Positions 16,955 through 25,802 are shown, numbered from the stretch's first letter. The stretch: DNA of 64,000 nucleotides from Pseudomonas paeninsulae (GCF_035621475.1 NZ_CP141799.1:5134501-5198500); one strand, 5' to 3'. The notes: generated by a model from the sequence alone, not told the origin. Made by a program: numbers and translations.

Positions 16955-19240
16955 TTAGAGCGACGCGTACTTGACGCGCAGACGCTGGCGCACCAACTCC
17001 GCGAGCGTGTTCATGACGAAGGTGAAGCTCAGCAGCACCAGCGCCGAGAGGAACAGCACCCGGTAATGCGTACCGCCCACCGCCGATTCGGGCATTTCCA
17101 CCGCCACGTTGGCGGCCAGGGTGCGCAGACCCTCGAAGATGTTCATGTCCATGATTGCAGTGTTACCGGTGGCCATCAGGACGATCATGGTTTCACCGAC
17201 CGCGCGGCCCATGCCGATCATCACGGCAGAGAAAATACCGGGGCTGGCGGTGAGGATGACCACCCGAGTCAGGGTCTGCCAGGGCGTCGCCCCCAGTGCC
17301 AGGGAGCCGAAGGTCAGGCTCTTGGGCACGCTGAACACGGCATCCTCGGCAATCGAGTAGATGGTCGGAATCACCGCAAAACCCATGGCCAGGCCGACCA
17401 CCAGGGCGTTGCGCTGGTCGAACGGGATGCCCAGATCATTGCTCAACCAGGCGCGCATGTTGCCATCGAACAGCCAGACTTCCATTAGGCCACTCATGCT
17501 CAGCGAGACGAAGCCGATCAGCAGGATTACCGGGATCAGCAACGCCGCTTCCCAGCCGTCCGGCACCGCCAGGCGGACCGACTCGGGCAGGCGACTCCAG
17601 GCAAACCCGGCCAGGAGGATGCCGATCGGGGTAAAGATCAGCAGGCTGAAGATACCGGGCAGATGCCCCTCGACATAAGGCGCAAGGAACAGGCCCGCGA
17701 AGAAGCCGAGAATCACCGTCGGCAGCGCTTCCATCAGCTCGATCACCGGCTTGATCTTGCCGCGCATGGACGGCGCCATGAAGTAGGCGGTATAGATGGC
17801 GGCGGCAATCGCCAGCGGCGCCGCCAGCAACATCGCGTAGAACGCGGCTTTCAGGGTGCCGAACGCCAGTGGCGCGAGGCTCAGTTTGGGTTCGTTATCG
17901 GTGCTGGCAGAGGTCGACTGCCAGACGTAATCGGCTTGGTCGTAGTTTTCATACCAGACCTTGCCCCACAGCGAATTCCAGGAGACTTCCGGGTGCGGGT
18001 TGTCGACCACCAGGCGCTGCAATTGCCCTTGCGACTCGACCAACATGCGGTTGGCGCGCGGCGACAAACCGGCCAGGGCCGCACCGTCGGCCACCGGTTC
18101 GACCAGCAGGGTGCGGTGCGCGGTGCTGTGGAAGATACCCAGGTTGCCCTTGGCATCCAGGGCCATGAAGCCCTTGCGGCGCTCTTCCGGGAGAATCTGG
18201 GTAATGGCGCTGTCACCCATCTGGAAGCGGCGAATGGACTTCAGGTACTGCTTGCCGTCCTCGTCGCGGACCATGAACCACTGCTGGATGGTGCCCTTGC
18301 TGTCGCCGATCATCAGCGAGATACCACCGAGCAGCGCGGTTGCATTGGTAACGGTAGTGGCGCCATTGCTGAGCAGCTTGTAGCGGCCATTCAGCGCCTT
18401 GGTACGCAGGCTGAAGACGTCCGCCGTGGCGCGGCCGTTGATCACATACAGCCACTGATGACGCGGATCGACGATCAGGGCCTTGATCGGCTCGGCGATC
18501 TGCGCCAGCTCGATGCGAGCCTCACTGTGGCTCACCTCGCCGGTCATCATGTTTTCTTCGCGACCGAGGCTCAGCACCTGCAGTTCGGTACCGGTGGAAC
18601 CGGCCAGCAACAGCGTGCCGTCATTCAGACTGACGCCCACGTGATCCAGCGCGCGGCCCTGCTCGTCGAGAGTGATCGCGGCTTCGCCAAACGGATAGCT
18701 GATCCGCGGCGTAATGGTTTTCACATCGTTCGGGTAACTGACCGGGTAGGCATGCTCGAACACCAGCACCTGGCCATTGGACAGCCCCAAGGCCACGCGA
18801 TTGCTCCCCGGCTGATCCTGGGCAACCGAGACAACCTGGCTATCGGCCGGCAACGGCAGGTCGACGGCACTCAGCGCGGCCATGCTCTTGGCATCGAAGA
18901 ACTGCACCTGACCGCGCTCATTGAGGCGCATGGCCACCCGGTTCTGCTCCTCCACCGCCATCAACAATGGCTGGCCAGCTTGGGCCAACCAGGCCGGTTG
19001 CACCGGCTCGCGAGTAGCGAGATCAGCGCCCTGGAATATCGGCAAGACGATGTAGGCCAGGTAGAAGAAGATCAGGGTAATGGTGCCAAGCACCGCCATG
19101 CCGCCGATGGTCACACACCAACGGGCCAGGTGATCCTTCAGCGCACGGATACGGCGCTTGCGCAGCAAGGCCGGCGTATTGAAGTCCAGTTTTAGGGATT
19201 TGGGAGAGGCGGTCACGGTTTCACGAGCCAGGTCATTCAT
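16955..19240 (-). CDS. pstC: Phosphate ABC transporter permease PstC, long Pseudomonas form
   Basis: This 761-residue PstC-type permease has a cytoplasmic N-terminus, one helix (about 45-65), then a soluble periplasmic insertion of roughly 390 residues with repeated short beta-strand blocks (G-L-S-N-G-Q-V-L-V-F, D-G-T-L-L-L-A-G-S-T-G), suggestive of a beta-propeller. The C-terminal 290 residues are the permease, with [13 protein letters not shown] as coupling loop. A Pho box lies 79 bp upstream, so it starts its own transcript with pstA, pstB and phoU. Confidence 0.92.
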   Translation of the reverse strand: MNDLARETVTASPKSLKLDFNTPALLRKRRIRALKDHLARWCVTIGGMAVLGTITLIFFYLAYIVLPIFQGADLATREPVQPAWLAQAGQPLLMAVEEQNRVAMRLNERGQVQFFDAKSMAALSAVDLPLPADSQVVSVAQDQPGSNRVALGLSNGQVLVFEHAYPVSYPNDVKTITPRISYPFGEAAITLDEQGRALDHVGVSLNDGTLLLAGSTGTELQVLSLGREENMMTGEVSHSEARIELAQIAEPIKALIVDPRHQWLYVINGRATADVFSLRTKALNGRYKLLSNGATTVTNATALLGGISLMIGDSKGTIQQWFMVRDEDGKQYLKSIRRFQMGDSAITQILPEERRKGFMALDAKGNLGIFHSTAHRTLLVEPVADGAALAGLSPRANRMLVESQGQLQRLVVDNPHPEVSWNSLWGKVWYENYDQADYVWQSTSASTDNEPKLSLAPLAFGTLKAAFYAMLLAAPLAIAAAIYTAYFMAPSMRGKIKPVIELMEALPTVILGFFAGLFLAPYVEGHLPGIFSLLIFTPIGILLAGFAWSRLPESVRLAVPDGWEAALLIPVILLIGFVSLSMSGLMEVWLFDGNMRAWLSNDLGIPFDQRNALVVGLAMGFAVIPTIYSIAEDAVFSVPKSLTFGSLALGATPWQTLTRVVILTASPGIFSAVMIGMGRAVGETMIVLMATGNTAIMDMNIFEGLRTLAANVAVEMPESAVGGTHYRVLFLSALVLLSFTFVMNTLAELVRQRLRVKYASL

Positions 19241-19318
19241 AGTAAGAGCATCTCTGCGCGGCCATGAGCGCGCCGTAATTTCATTCGTGGCACAGGCTGA
19301 ATAATGTAGCCAGCTTGT

Positions 19319-19336
19319 GTGACAGAAAAGTTACAG
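19319..19336 (-). promoter_or_regulatory. Pho box upstream of pstC
   Basis: On the minus strand this reads CTGTAAC-TTTT-CTGTCAC: one half is perfect and the other has one mismatch to CTGTCAY. It lies between pstS and pstC, so the operon has a separate PhoB-controlled promoter. Confidence 0.8.
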
Positions 19337-19349
19337 CGCGCAGACAAAG

Positions 19350-19384
19350 CTACGCCCGCCTCACTATTCGAGAGGCGGGCGTAG
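19350..19384. terminator. Stem-loop after pstS
   Basis: Perfect 13-bp arms (CTACGCCCGCCTC and complement) enclose a 9-nt loop, 37 bp after the pstS stop. It probably ends or attenuates the abundant pstS mRNA before the pstC promoter. Confidence 0.7.
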
Positions 19385-19421
19385 TTACAAAACTGGCGTC
19401 CCTGCCAGTAAAGCCAGGCGC

Positions 19422-20390
19422 TTACAGACCCAGATCCTTCATGGTTTTCTCAACCACTTTGCTCGGCAGCGGGATGTAGCCATCCTTGACCACGACTTCC
19501 TGACCTTGCTTGGACAGCACCAGCTTGACGAACTCGGTGTCCAGCGGGCTCAGGGCCTTGTTCGGCGCCTTGTTGACATACACGTAGAAGAAACGCGCCA
19601 GCGGGAACTTGCCAGCCAGGGCGTTTTCTTCGTTGGCTTCGAAGGCTTCGCCATCCTTCTTGGACAGCGGCACAGCCCGGACGCTGGAAGTCTTGTAGCC
19701 AATACCCGAATAACCGATGGCATTCAGGGTGCTGGAGATCGACTGCACCACGGAGGCCGAACCCGGCTGCTCGTTGACGTTAGCCTTGAAATCGCCTTTG
19801 CACAGGGCTTCTTCCTTGAAGTAGCCGTAGGTGCCGGATACCGAGTTACGCCCGAACAGTTGCAGCGGCTTGGTCGCCCACTCGCCGGTCAGGCCCACGT
19901 CACCCCAAGTCTTGATGTCGCTGGCGCCACCGCACAGGCGGGTGTTGGAGAAGATCGCGTCAACCTGCTCGATCGACAGGCTCTTGATCGGGTTGTCCTT
20001 GTGCACGAATACCGCCAGGGCATCAATGGCCACCGGAATGGCAGTCGGCTTGTAGCCATACTTCTGTTCGAAGGCCTGGATCTCGCTGTCCTTCATGGTG
20101 CGGCTCATCGGCCCCATGTTGGCAGTGCCTTCAGTCATCGCGGGTGGCGCGGTGGAGGAACCGGCGGCCTGAATCTGGATATTGACGTTCGGGTAGTTCT
20201 TCTTGAACTCTTCCGCCCACAGGGTCATCAGGTTGGCCAGCGAGTCGGAACCAACGCTGGACAGGTTACCCGACACGCCGGAAGTTTTTTCATAGGTCGG
20301 CAGAGCCGGGTCGACACCAGCAACCGCAGTGGCGGCGGCGACGCCAGCGGCGACGAAAGTCATGGCCGCCATCAAACGCTTAAGTTTCAT
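19422..20390 (-). CDS. pstS: Phosphate-binding periplasmic protein PstS
   Basis: PstS delivers phosphate to PstCAB. The 322-residue protein has a signal peptide (1-24, cut at A-V-A-G-V-D) and PstS-type ligand motifs: [22 protein letters not shown] and G-R-N-S-V-S-G-T. The S-R-T-M form is characteristic of the Pseudomonas PstS group. A Pho box precedes it and a hairpin follows it. Expression as a separate transcript from pstCAB-phoU is inferred. Confidence 0.95.
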   Translation of the reverse strand: MKLKRLMAAMTFVAAGVAAATAVAGVDPALPTYEKTSGVSGNLSSVGSDSLANLMTLWAEEFKKNYPNVNIQIQAAGSSTAPPAMTEGTANMGPMSRTMKDSEIQAFEQKYGYKPTAIPVAIDALAVFVHKDNPIKSLSIEQVDAIFSNTRLCGGASDIKTWGDVGLTGEWATKPLQLFGRNSVSGTYGYFKEEALCKGDFKANVNEQPGSASVVQSISSTLNAIGYSGIGYKTSSVRAVPLSKKDGEAFEANEENALAGKFPLARFFYVYVNKAPNKALSPLDTEFVKLVLSKQGQEVVVKDGYIPLPSKVVEKTMKDLGL

Positions 20391-20460
20391 GCCTTGCTCC
20401 TAGCAGAATTTAGTGTTGGATTGAACGAGCCCAAGTATCTGCAGCTCCTGTGACCAATCT

Positions 20461-20478
20461 ATGAAATCAATGTGACAG
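20461..20478 (-). promoter_or_regulatory. Pho box upstream of pstS
   Basis: The minus strand reads CTGTCAC-ATTG-ATTTCAT; the first half is perfect and the second matches 5 of 7. It lies 70 bp upstream of the pstS ATG, the expected place for PhoB activation. Confidence 0.7.
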
Positions 20479-20491
20479 TTAGATGAATGCC

Positions 20492-20548
20492 TGGCACTTT
20501 GCCGCCACCGGTCATGCCGAAGTTTGCCGAGCTAGCGGCAAAGTGCCA
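20492..20548. repeat. 14-bp perfect inverted repeat between divergent genes
   Basis: TGGCACTTTGCCGC at 20492-20505 is the exact complement of 20535-20548, with a 29-nt spacer. It lies between the pstS Pho box and the thioesterase promoter, where a terminator is not expected. It could insulate the two promoters or be a repeat element. Confidence 0.6.
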
Positions 20549-20551
20549 TGT

Positions 20552-20580
20552 TCGCTCAGCGACCGTACAGTCGGTATACT
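20552..20580 (+). promoter_or_regulatory. Candidate sigma-70 promoter of thioesterase gene
   Basis: A good -10 box TATACT lies at 20575-20580. A weak -35 (TTCGCT) is 17 bp upstream. It would give a leader of about 85 nt. Confidence 0.4.
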
Positions 20581-20670
20581 CATCGACCCCGCACCCTTGC
20601 GGGCCCGCGGGCCGCTGCAAGTAGCGGTTTCGCCCCTATAACAACAACCGCGCCGCGAGCCGTACTCGAG

Positions 20671-21075
20671 ATGAACGACGACTTCGAACAGGATGACCCG
20701 ATTCCCCAAGGCGATCTGGCATTACAGATCACCGCGCTACCACGCGAAACCAATGGTTTCGGCGACATCTATGGTGGCTGGCTGGTATCGCAAATGGATT
20801 TGGCCGGTACGGCTATGGCCAGCAAGGTCGCCGGTGGCCGCGTGGCAACGGTGGCAATCGATCGCATGGCTTTCCTGGTGCCGGTCGCTGTTGGCGCGCA
20901 GCTGTCCTTTTACACCCAGGCACTCGAGATAGGCCGCAGTTCGATCCAGATGCTGGTCGAAGTGTGGAGCGACGACCCGCTGTCCAGCGAATGGCGCAAG
21001 GTCACCGAAGCGGTGTTCGTCTTCGTCGCCATCGACGGCAGCGGCCGCACCCGCCCGGTGCCAGCACGCCGCTGA
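20671..21075 (+). CDS. YciA-type acyl-CoA thioesterase
   Basis: This is a 134-residue hotdog-fold thioesterase. The helix segment N-G-F-G-D-I-Y-G-G-W-L-V-S-Q-M-D matches the YciA/BACH motif with its catalytic aspartate. It would hydrolyse acyl-CoAs in the cytoplasm. The frame extends upstream to 20548, but M-N-D-D-F-E-Q at 20671 gives the normal family length and follows a plausible promoter and leader. Confidence 0.85.
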   Translation: MNDDFEQDDPIPQGDLALQITALPRETNGFGDIYGGWLVSQMDLAGTAMASKVAGGRVATVAIDRMAFLVPVAVGAQLSFYTQALEIGRSSIQMLVEVWSDDPLSSEWRKVTEAVFVFVAIDGSGRTRPVPARR

Positions 21076-21166
21076 GGCAACGAGCCGATCCACCCTGCGG
21101 ATTGCTAGCCAGAGAGCCATCGCCGGCGTCCCATCCGCACTGTAAAAAACCTGAATCCAGGATACG

Positions 21167-21194
21167 AAAACGCCGGCTCGAGAGCCGGCGTTTT
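21167..21194. terminator. Bidirectional intrinsic terminator
   Basis: AAAACGCCGGCTC and its complement form a strong stem with A and T tracts on both sides, between the convergent thioesterase and TRAP binding-protein genes. It can end both transcripts. Confidence 0.9.
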
Positions 21195-21208
21195 ACTGGC
21201 GCGAAAAA

Positions 21209-22309
21209 TCAGCCGCGGATGTTGTAGATGTCTTTTTCGGCGCTTTCGGCGTAGTCGTACAGACGCTGCAGATAAGCTTTCTGCTGCGCCCACACCTTGC
21301 TCGCCGCCGGATCGGCAGCGGCCGAGGCGTCGACCACTTCAGCGGCCATTACCTTCAGCTTGGCCAGCACCTCGTCCGGCAGGCGGCGCACTTCAACGCC
21401 CTCGCCCTTGAGCTGCTCCATGGCTTCCATGTTGCGCGCGTCATAGTCGTCGAGCATGTCCGCATTCACATCGCGCGCGGCCGCACGAACGATGGCTTGC
21501 AGATCGGCCGGCAGGGTTTCCCAGGCCTTGATGTTGACGTCCAGTTCGAAGGTGACGTTCGGCTCTTGCCAGCCCGGGGTGTAGTAGTACTTTGCGGCCT
21601 TGTGCAGACCCAGCGCCTGGTCGTTGTACGGACCGATCCACTCGGTGGCGTCGATGGCGCCGGTTTGCAGCGCGGTGAAGATCTCTCCGGCCGGCATGTT
21701 AACCACGGTGCCGCCCATCTTGGTCAGCACTTCACCGCCCAGACCCGGGGTGCGCATTTTCAGGCCCTGGAAGTCTTCGACGCCGTTGATTTCCTTGTTG
21801 AACCAACCGGCGGTCTGCACCCCAGTGGCGCCGCAGGCCATCGGCAGTACGCCGAAGGGCTTGTAGACCTCTTCCCACAACTCCAGGCCGCCACCCTTGT
21901 GCAGCCAGGCATTCATTTCCTGGGCGTTGGGGCCAAATGGCAGGGCGCAGAAGAACTGCGCAGCAGGCACCTTGCCTTTCCAGTAGTAAGGCGCACCATG
22001 GCCCATCTCGGCGGTGCCGCGGGAGACCGCATCGAACACTTCCAGTGCCGGGACCAGTTCGCCCGCCGCATACAGTTTGATTTTCAGGCGGCCATTGCTC
22101 ATCTCATCGACCAGCGTGGTAAAACGTTCCGCGCCGACACCAACGCCAGGAAAATTCTTCGGCCAGGAAGTAACCATCTTCCAGCTGAAAGTCTCACTGC
22201 TCGCACCTTCTTGGGGCTTGGCGGCAGTTTCAGTCTCTTTGTTGCAACCCGCCAATGCAGTGGCGGCAAGACCTACGCCTGCGGCTGCGAGAATTTGACG
22301 ACGCTTCAT
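21209..22309 (-). CDS. TRAP transporter substrate-binding protein, DctP family
   Basis: This is a 366-residue periplasmic binding protein of a TRAP carrier. The N-terminus has twin arginines only in the weak form K-R-R-Q and a lipobox L-A-G-C at residues 18-21, so it is probably a lipoprotein. The mature part has DctP features (W-K-M-V-T-S-W-P near 45; R-T-P-G-L-G-G-E-V-L with its ligand-binding arginine mid-protein). It resembles the TakP-type group, for which 2-oxo acids are known ligands; the substrate here is inferred. It is divergent from dctQ and dctM rather than in one operon. Confidence 0.87.
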   Translation of the reverse strand: MKRRQILAAAGVGLAATALAGCNKETETAAKPQEGASSETFSWKMVTSWPKNFPGVGVGAERFTTLVDEMSNGRLKIKLYAAGELVPALEVFDAVSRGTAEMGHGAPYYWKGKVPAAQFFCALPFGPNAQEMNAWLHKGGGLELWEEVYKPFGVLPMACGATGVQTAGWFNKEINGVEDFQGLKMRTPGLGGEVLTKMGGTVVNMPAGEIFTALQTGAIDATEWIGPYNDQALGLHKAAKYYYTPGWQEPNVTFELDVNIKAWETLPADLQAIVRAAARDVNADMLDDYDARNMEAMEQLKGEGVEVRRLPDEVLAKLKVMAAEVVDASAAADPAASKVWAQQKAYLQRLYDYAESAEKDIYNIRG

Positions 22310-22411
22310 GGAATAACTCCTTGTTGTTGTATTAATGGTCTGAGCGCTGGGATCGCCAGTATTCAGCTATATGTTGAGTATCACAGGAATCGGCACCTCT
22401 CAAGCTTAGCG

Positions 22412-22425
22412 ACTACGTACGTAGT
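22412..22425. promoter_or_regulatory. 14-bp perfect palindrome in TRAP divergent promoter region
   Basis: ACTACGTACGTAGT lies between the divergent dctP and dctQ genes. TACGTA-centred palindromes are typical of LuxR-type response-regulator sites. The regulator is unknown, and no candidate gene is adjacent. Confidence 0.5.
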
Positions 22426-22499
22426 ACTGCCGGTTGCGACGCAATCACCCACCCGCCTAGAATTGTCGGGTTTCCTGGCCATAATAATAAGGATCTGCC

Positions 22500-23045
22500 A
22501 TGTCGAATCATCCCCCTCCCTTGCTCGGCTTAGCGCGCCTGCTCGACGCAGTTAATGCCGGCCTAGGCAAGGCTTGCGCCTGGCTCACCCTGTTTCTGGT
22601 TATCGGCACCGCAACCGTGGTGGTGTTGCGCTATGGCTTCGGCATTGGCGCCACGGCGCTGCAGGAAGCCGTGCTCTATGCCCACGCGTTGGTATTCATG
22701 GGTGCCGCGGCCTGGGTGTTGCAGCGCAACGGCCATGTCCGCGTGGATATTTTCTACCAGAAGTTCAGCCCCCGCCGGCAAGCCTTGGTGGAAATCTTCG
22801 GCAACCTGCTGTTTCTTCTCCCCGTGTGCCTGTTCCTCGGCTGGAGCAGCTGGGATTATGTGGGCAACTCCTGGAAAACCCTGGAGGGCTCGAGCGAGTC
22901 GGGCGGCCTGGCGTTCGTTTATCTACAGAAGAGCATCATCCTGGTGCTGGTCATCAGCCTGGTGTTGCAAGGAATCTCCGACTTGATCAAATCCGCCTAC
23001 ATCCTCAGCGGTCGCCTGCCTACGCCGGAGGTGAAGCATGGTTGA
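22500..23045 (+). CDS. TRAP transporter small membrane subunit DctQ
   Basis: This 181-residue protein has four membrane helices (about residues 27-47, 55-75, 97-117 and 144-164), the DctQ layout. The motif R-N-G-H-V-R-V-D-I-F-Y between helices two and three is family-typical. Its 3' end overlaps the dctM start by 8 bp, indicating translational coupling. It works with DctM to import the DctP ligand using the sodium gradient. Confidence 0.92.
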   Translation: MSNHPPPLLGLARLLDAVNAGLGKACAWLTLFLVIGTATVVVLRYGFGIGATALQEAVLYAHALVFMGAAAWVLQRNGHVRVDIFYQKFSPRRQALVEIFGNLLFLLPVCLFLGWSSWDYVGNSWKTLEGSSESGGLAFVYLQKSIILVLVISLVLQGISDLIKSAYILSGRLPTPEVKHG

Positions 23046-24414
23046 GTTAATGGCGATCCTGCTGTTCATCAGCATCTGCGCGGCCTTGATGGCTGGCTAC
23101 CCGGTGGCCTTTACCCTCGGCGGCGTGTCCCTGCTGTTTGCCGGCATCGGCATGCTCACCGGCACCTTCGATGGCAGTTACCTGAACGCACTGCCCAACC
23201 GCCTGTTCGGCATCATGAACAACCAGACCATGCTGGCGGTGCCGCTGTTCGTCTTCATGGGGGTAATGCTGGAGAAGTCACGGGTCGCCGAAGACCTGCT
23301 TGAGTCCATGTCGCGGCTGTTCGGCACCCTGCGCGGCGGTCTGGCGATTTCCGTGTGCGTGGTCGGCGCACTGCTCGCCGCCAGCACCGGCATCGTCGGC
23401 GCCACCGTGGTAACCATGGGCCTGATGGCCCTGCCAACCATGCTGCGGCGCGGTTACGACCCGGCCGTGGCCACCGGCACCCTGGCTGCCACCGGCACCC
23501 TGGGGCAGATCATTCCCCCCTCGATCGTGCTGGTGCTGCTGGGTGACGTCATGTCCAGCGCTTATCAGCAGGCGCAGCTGAAGCTGGGCATCTTCTCGCC
23601 CAAGACCGTATCGGTCGGCGACCTGTTCGTCGGCGCACTGCTGCCCGGCCTGCTGTTGGTCAGCCTGTACATCCTCTACATCATCGGCGTTGCCATCTTC
23701 CAACCGAAGAAGCTGCCGGCGCTGCCGCAGGAAGAACTCGGCCCGATCGAATGGGGCAAGCTGTTCAATGCTCTGGTGCCGCCATTGTTGCTGATTGGTG
23801 CGGTGCTCGGCTCGATCCTCGCCGGTTATGCCACCCCAACCGAAGCGGCGGCCCTCGGGGCGCTCGGCGCCATGTTGCTGGCCTTGTATAAACGCCAGCT
23901 GAACTTCGGCCAGTTGCGTGAAGTGGCGTACGGCACCACCGAAATCAGTGCCATGGTGTTCCTGATCCTGATTGGCGCCTCACTGTTCTCCCTGGTGTTC
24001 CGCGGCTTCGGCGGCGAAGTCATGATCGAAGACATCTTCGCCCAATTACCAGGCGGTGTGCTTGGTGCCTTCTTCCTGGTGATGGCGGTGATCTTCCTGC
24101 TCGGCTTTATCCTCGACTTCATCGAGATCACCTTTGTGGTGGTGCCAATTGTCGGCCCGGTATTGATGGCCATGGGTCTTGATCCGGTCTGGCTCGGCGT
24201 GATGATCGCGCTGAACCTGCAGACGTCTTTCCTTACGCCGCCATTCGGCTTCGCCCTGTTCTACCTGCGTGGGGTCACACCGCCATCGGTACCGACCAGC
24301 ACCATCTACAAGGGCGTGCTGCCGTTCATCCTGATCCAGCTGTTCTTGTTGGTGATTGCCTACATCTTCCCCGGCCTGATTACCTGGCTGCCGGAGCAGG
24401 TGTACGGCAAGTAA
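23038..24414 (+). CDS. TRAP transporter large permease DctM
   Basis: This 458-residue protein is very hydrophobic, with about 12-13 helices. DctM signatures are present: G-V-M-L-E-K-S-R near residue 77, A-A-S-T-G-I-V-G-A-T-V-V-T-M-G near 120 and a G-Y-A-T-P-T-E-A-A-A-L-G-A-L-G stretch near 263. It forms the transport channel together with DctQ. A strong terminator follows the stop. Confidence 0.94.
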   Translation: MVELMAILLFISICAALMAGYPVAFTLGGVSLLFAGIGMLTGTFDGSYLNALPNRLFGIMNNQTMLAVPLFVFMGVMLEKSRVAEDLLESMSRLFGTLRGGLAISVCVVGALLAASTGIVGATVVTMGLMALPTMLRRGYDPAVATGTLAATGTLGQIIPPSIVLVLLGDVMSSAYQQAQLKLGIFSPKTVSVGDLFVGALLPGLLLVSLYILYIIGVAIFQPKKLPALPQEELGPIEWGKLFNALVPPLLLIGAVLGSILAGYATPTEAAALGALGAMLLALYKRQLNFGQLREVAYGTTEISAMVFLILIGASLFSLVFRGFGGEVMIEDIFAQLPGGVLGAFFLVMAVIFLLGFILDFIEITFVVVPIVGPVLMAMGLDPVWLGVMIALNLQTSFLTPPFGFALFYLRGVTPPSVPTSTIYKGVLPFILIQLFLLVIAYIFPGLITWLPEQVYGK

Positions 24415-24433
24415 GCCGCCCCGCTCTACGATC

Positions 24434-24462
24434 AAGGCCAGCCGCAAGCGCTGGCCTTTTTT
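24434..24462 (+). terminator. Intrinsic terminator of dctQM
   Basis: AAGGCCAGC and its complement pair around a 7-nt loop and are followed by six T residues, 20 bp after dctM. The T-tract directly abuts an insertion-sequence end. Confidence 0.9.
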
Positions 24463-24464
24463 AT

Positions 24465-24489
24465 GACTATGTACCCGTTAACGGTGCAA
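24465..24489. mobile_element. Solo IS1595-type inverted-repeat end
   Basis: GACTATGTACCCGTTAACGG and the five bases after it align with the terminal repeat of the complete element at 12304-13337, at about 22 of 25 positions with one gap. It starts right after TTTTTTAT, a T-tract like the target of the complete copy. No matching right end or transposase is visible downstream, so it is a remnant. Confidence 0.7.
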
Positions 24490-24623
24490 CTCGCGTTTGC
24501 AGGGCGGGCCGAGCGGCGGCCCGCTGCACACCGCCATCGCCAAATCGACACTCTTGGCTGGCTGAAGCCCAGCCTTCGTTTGCCCGCCACAGATAACCGG
24601 GACACTGCCGATTCGTGGACCTG

Positions 24624-24731
24624 TTACTCGCGGCGCAACGCATCCAGCGGATGCAAGCGCGCCGCACGACGGGCCGGGACGATGCCGGCGCACAGGCCGA
24701 TAAGCCCCGACAACCGCAGCGGCACAGCCAT
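24624..24731 (-). pseudogene. C-terminal fragment of a MacB/FtsX-type ABC permease
   Basis: The minus strand reads L-S-G-L-I-G-L-C-A-G-I-V-P-A-R-R-A-A-R-L-H then P-L-D-A-L-R-R-E and a TAA. This is the characteristic end of MacB-like permeases (last membrane helix, P-A-R-R-A-A-R-L, A-L-R-x-E). Upstream in that frame a stop appears within about 20 codons, and no ATPase or other permease part is present. It is a small relic next to the insertion-sequence end. Confidence 0.75.
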
Positions 24732-24884
24732 CAGAATCTTGCACATCGCAGGCGCCCATCGCTCGTGCTCAGCCTAGGTCAGCGGGAACCGAGCAACAAT
24801 GCGCCAGGTCAGGGCATGACGCGGCCTGGCCTTTGCCGGCACAGCGGTTCACACTTTCTATAAGAGCAATTGAGGAGCGCAGTC

Positions 24885-25802
24885 ATGAGCGGAACCGAAC
24901 AACGCCCACAGGTGGAGCGGGTAGAATTCAACCAACTGGCCTGCTGGCGCGTGCGCACCGCCAACGCCGAACTGCTGGTCGCCCAACAGGGCGCGCAGAT
25001 CCTCAGCTACCAACGCGATGGCGAGCAGCCGCTGATCTGGCTCAGCGAACAGGCCGAATACAAGCAAGGTCAGGGCGTGCGCGGCGGGGTGCCGGTGTGT
25101 TGGCCCTGGTTCGGCGACCTGCGACGCAACCCGCCGGCGGTGCAAGCGATGTATCAGGGCGGCAGCCTGGTGCCGGCCCACGGCCTGGTACGGGCGCTGG
25201 ACTGGCAGCTACTCGGCATCGACAACCAGGATCACTGCGTCGTCCTCGAATTCGTCTTCAACAGTGTCGAGCAGCCGCAGCCGGAATGGCCACATGCCGC
25301 CGAGCTGAAGCTGCGCATCCGCCTCGACGGCCAGTTGCACCTCGAACTCGAGACGCGCAACCTCGGCGACACGCCCCTGGCCTTCAGCCAAGCCCTGCAC
25401 AGCTACTTCGCCGTCAGCGATATTCGTCAGGTGCGCGTCGAGGGACTCAGGGGCTGCCGCTACATCGACACCCTGGACAACTGGCTGGAACGGCAACAGA
25501 GCGACACCCCGAGCTTCCACGGCGAAACCGACCGCATCTACCTGGATACCCCGGCGCAACTGAGCATCGTCGACCCCGCCTGGCAGCGACGCATCCGCTT
25601 ATGCAGCAGCGGCTCAGCCTCGGCCGTGCTGTGGAACCCCTGGATCGACAAGGCCCGGCGCCTCTCGCAATTCGCCGACGACGCCTGGCAAGGCATGCTC
25701 TGTATCGAGCACGCCAATCTCCTGGAAGATGTCGTCCTGCTCGCCCCCGGTGCCCAACACCAGCTCAGCGTCAGCCTGTGGAGCGAAGCGTTGCCGGCCT
25801 GA
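24885..25802 (+). CDS. D-hexose-6-phosphate mutarotase / aldose 1-epimerase-like protein (YeaD type)
   Basis: This 305-residue protein is of the galactose mutarotase superfamily, YeaD group, which interconverts anomers of hexose 6-phosphates. Motifs are R-G-G-V-P-V-C-W-P-W-F-G near residue 67, P-A-H-G-L-V-R near 95 (histidine) and Q-A-L-H-S-Y-F near 168 (catalytic histidine). The ATG at 24885 has GAGG 10 bp upstream. It appears monocistronic. Confidence 0.88.
   Translation: MSGTEQRPQVERVEFNQLACWRVRTANAELLVAQQGAQILSYQRDGEQPLIWLSEQAEYKQGQGVRGGVPVCWPWFGDLRRNPPAVQAMYQGGSLVPAHGLVRALDWQLLGIDNQDHCVVLEFVFNSVEQPQPEWPHAAELKLRIRLDGQLHLELETRNLGDTPLAFSQALHSYFAVSDIRQVRVEGLRGCRYIDTLDNWLERQQSDTPSFHGETDRIYLDTPAQLSIVDPAWQRRIRLCSSGSASAVLWNPWIDKARRLSQFADDAWQGMLCIEHANLLEDVVLLAPGAQHQLSVSLWSEALPA

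Noticed and set aside
17663..19195. 510-codon plus-strand frame opposite pstC
   Set aside because: Shadow of pstC; composition is typical of the complementary frame.
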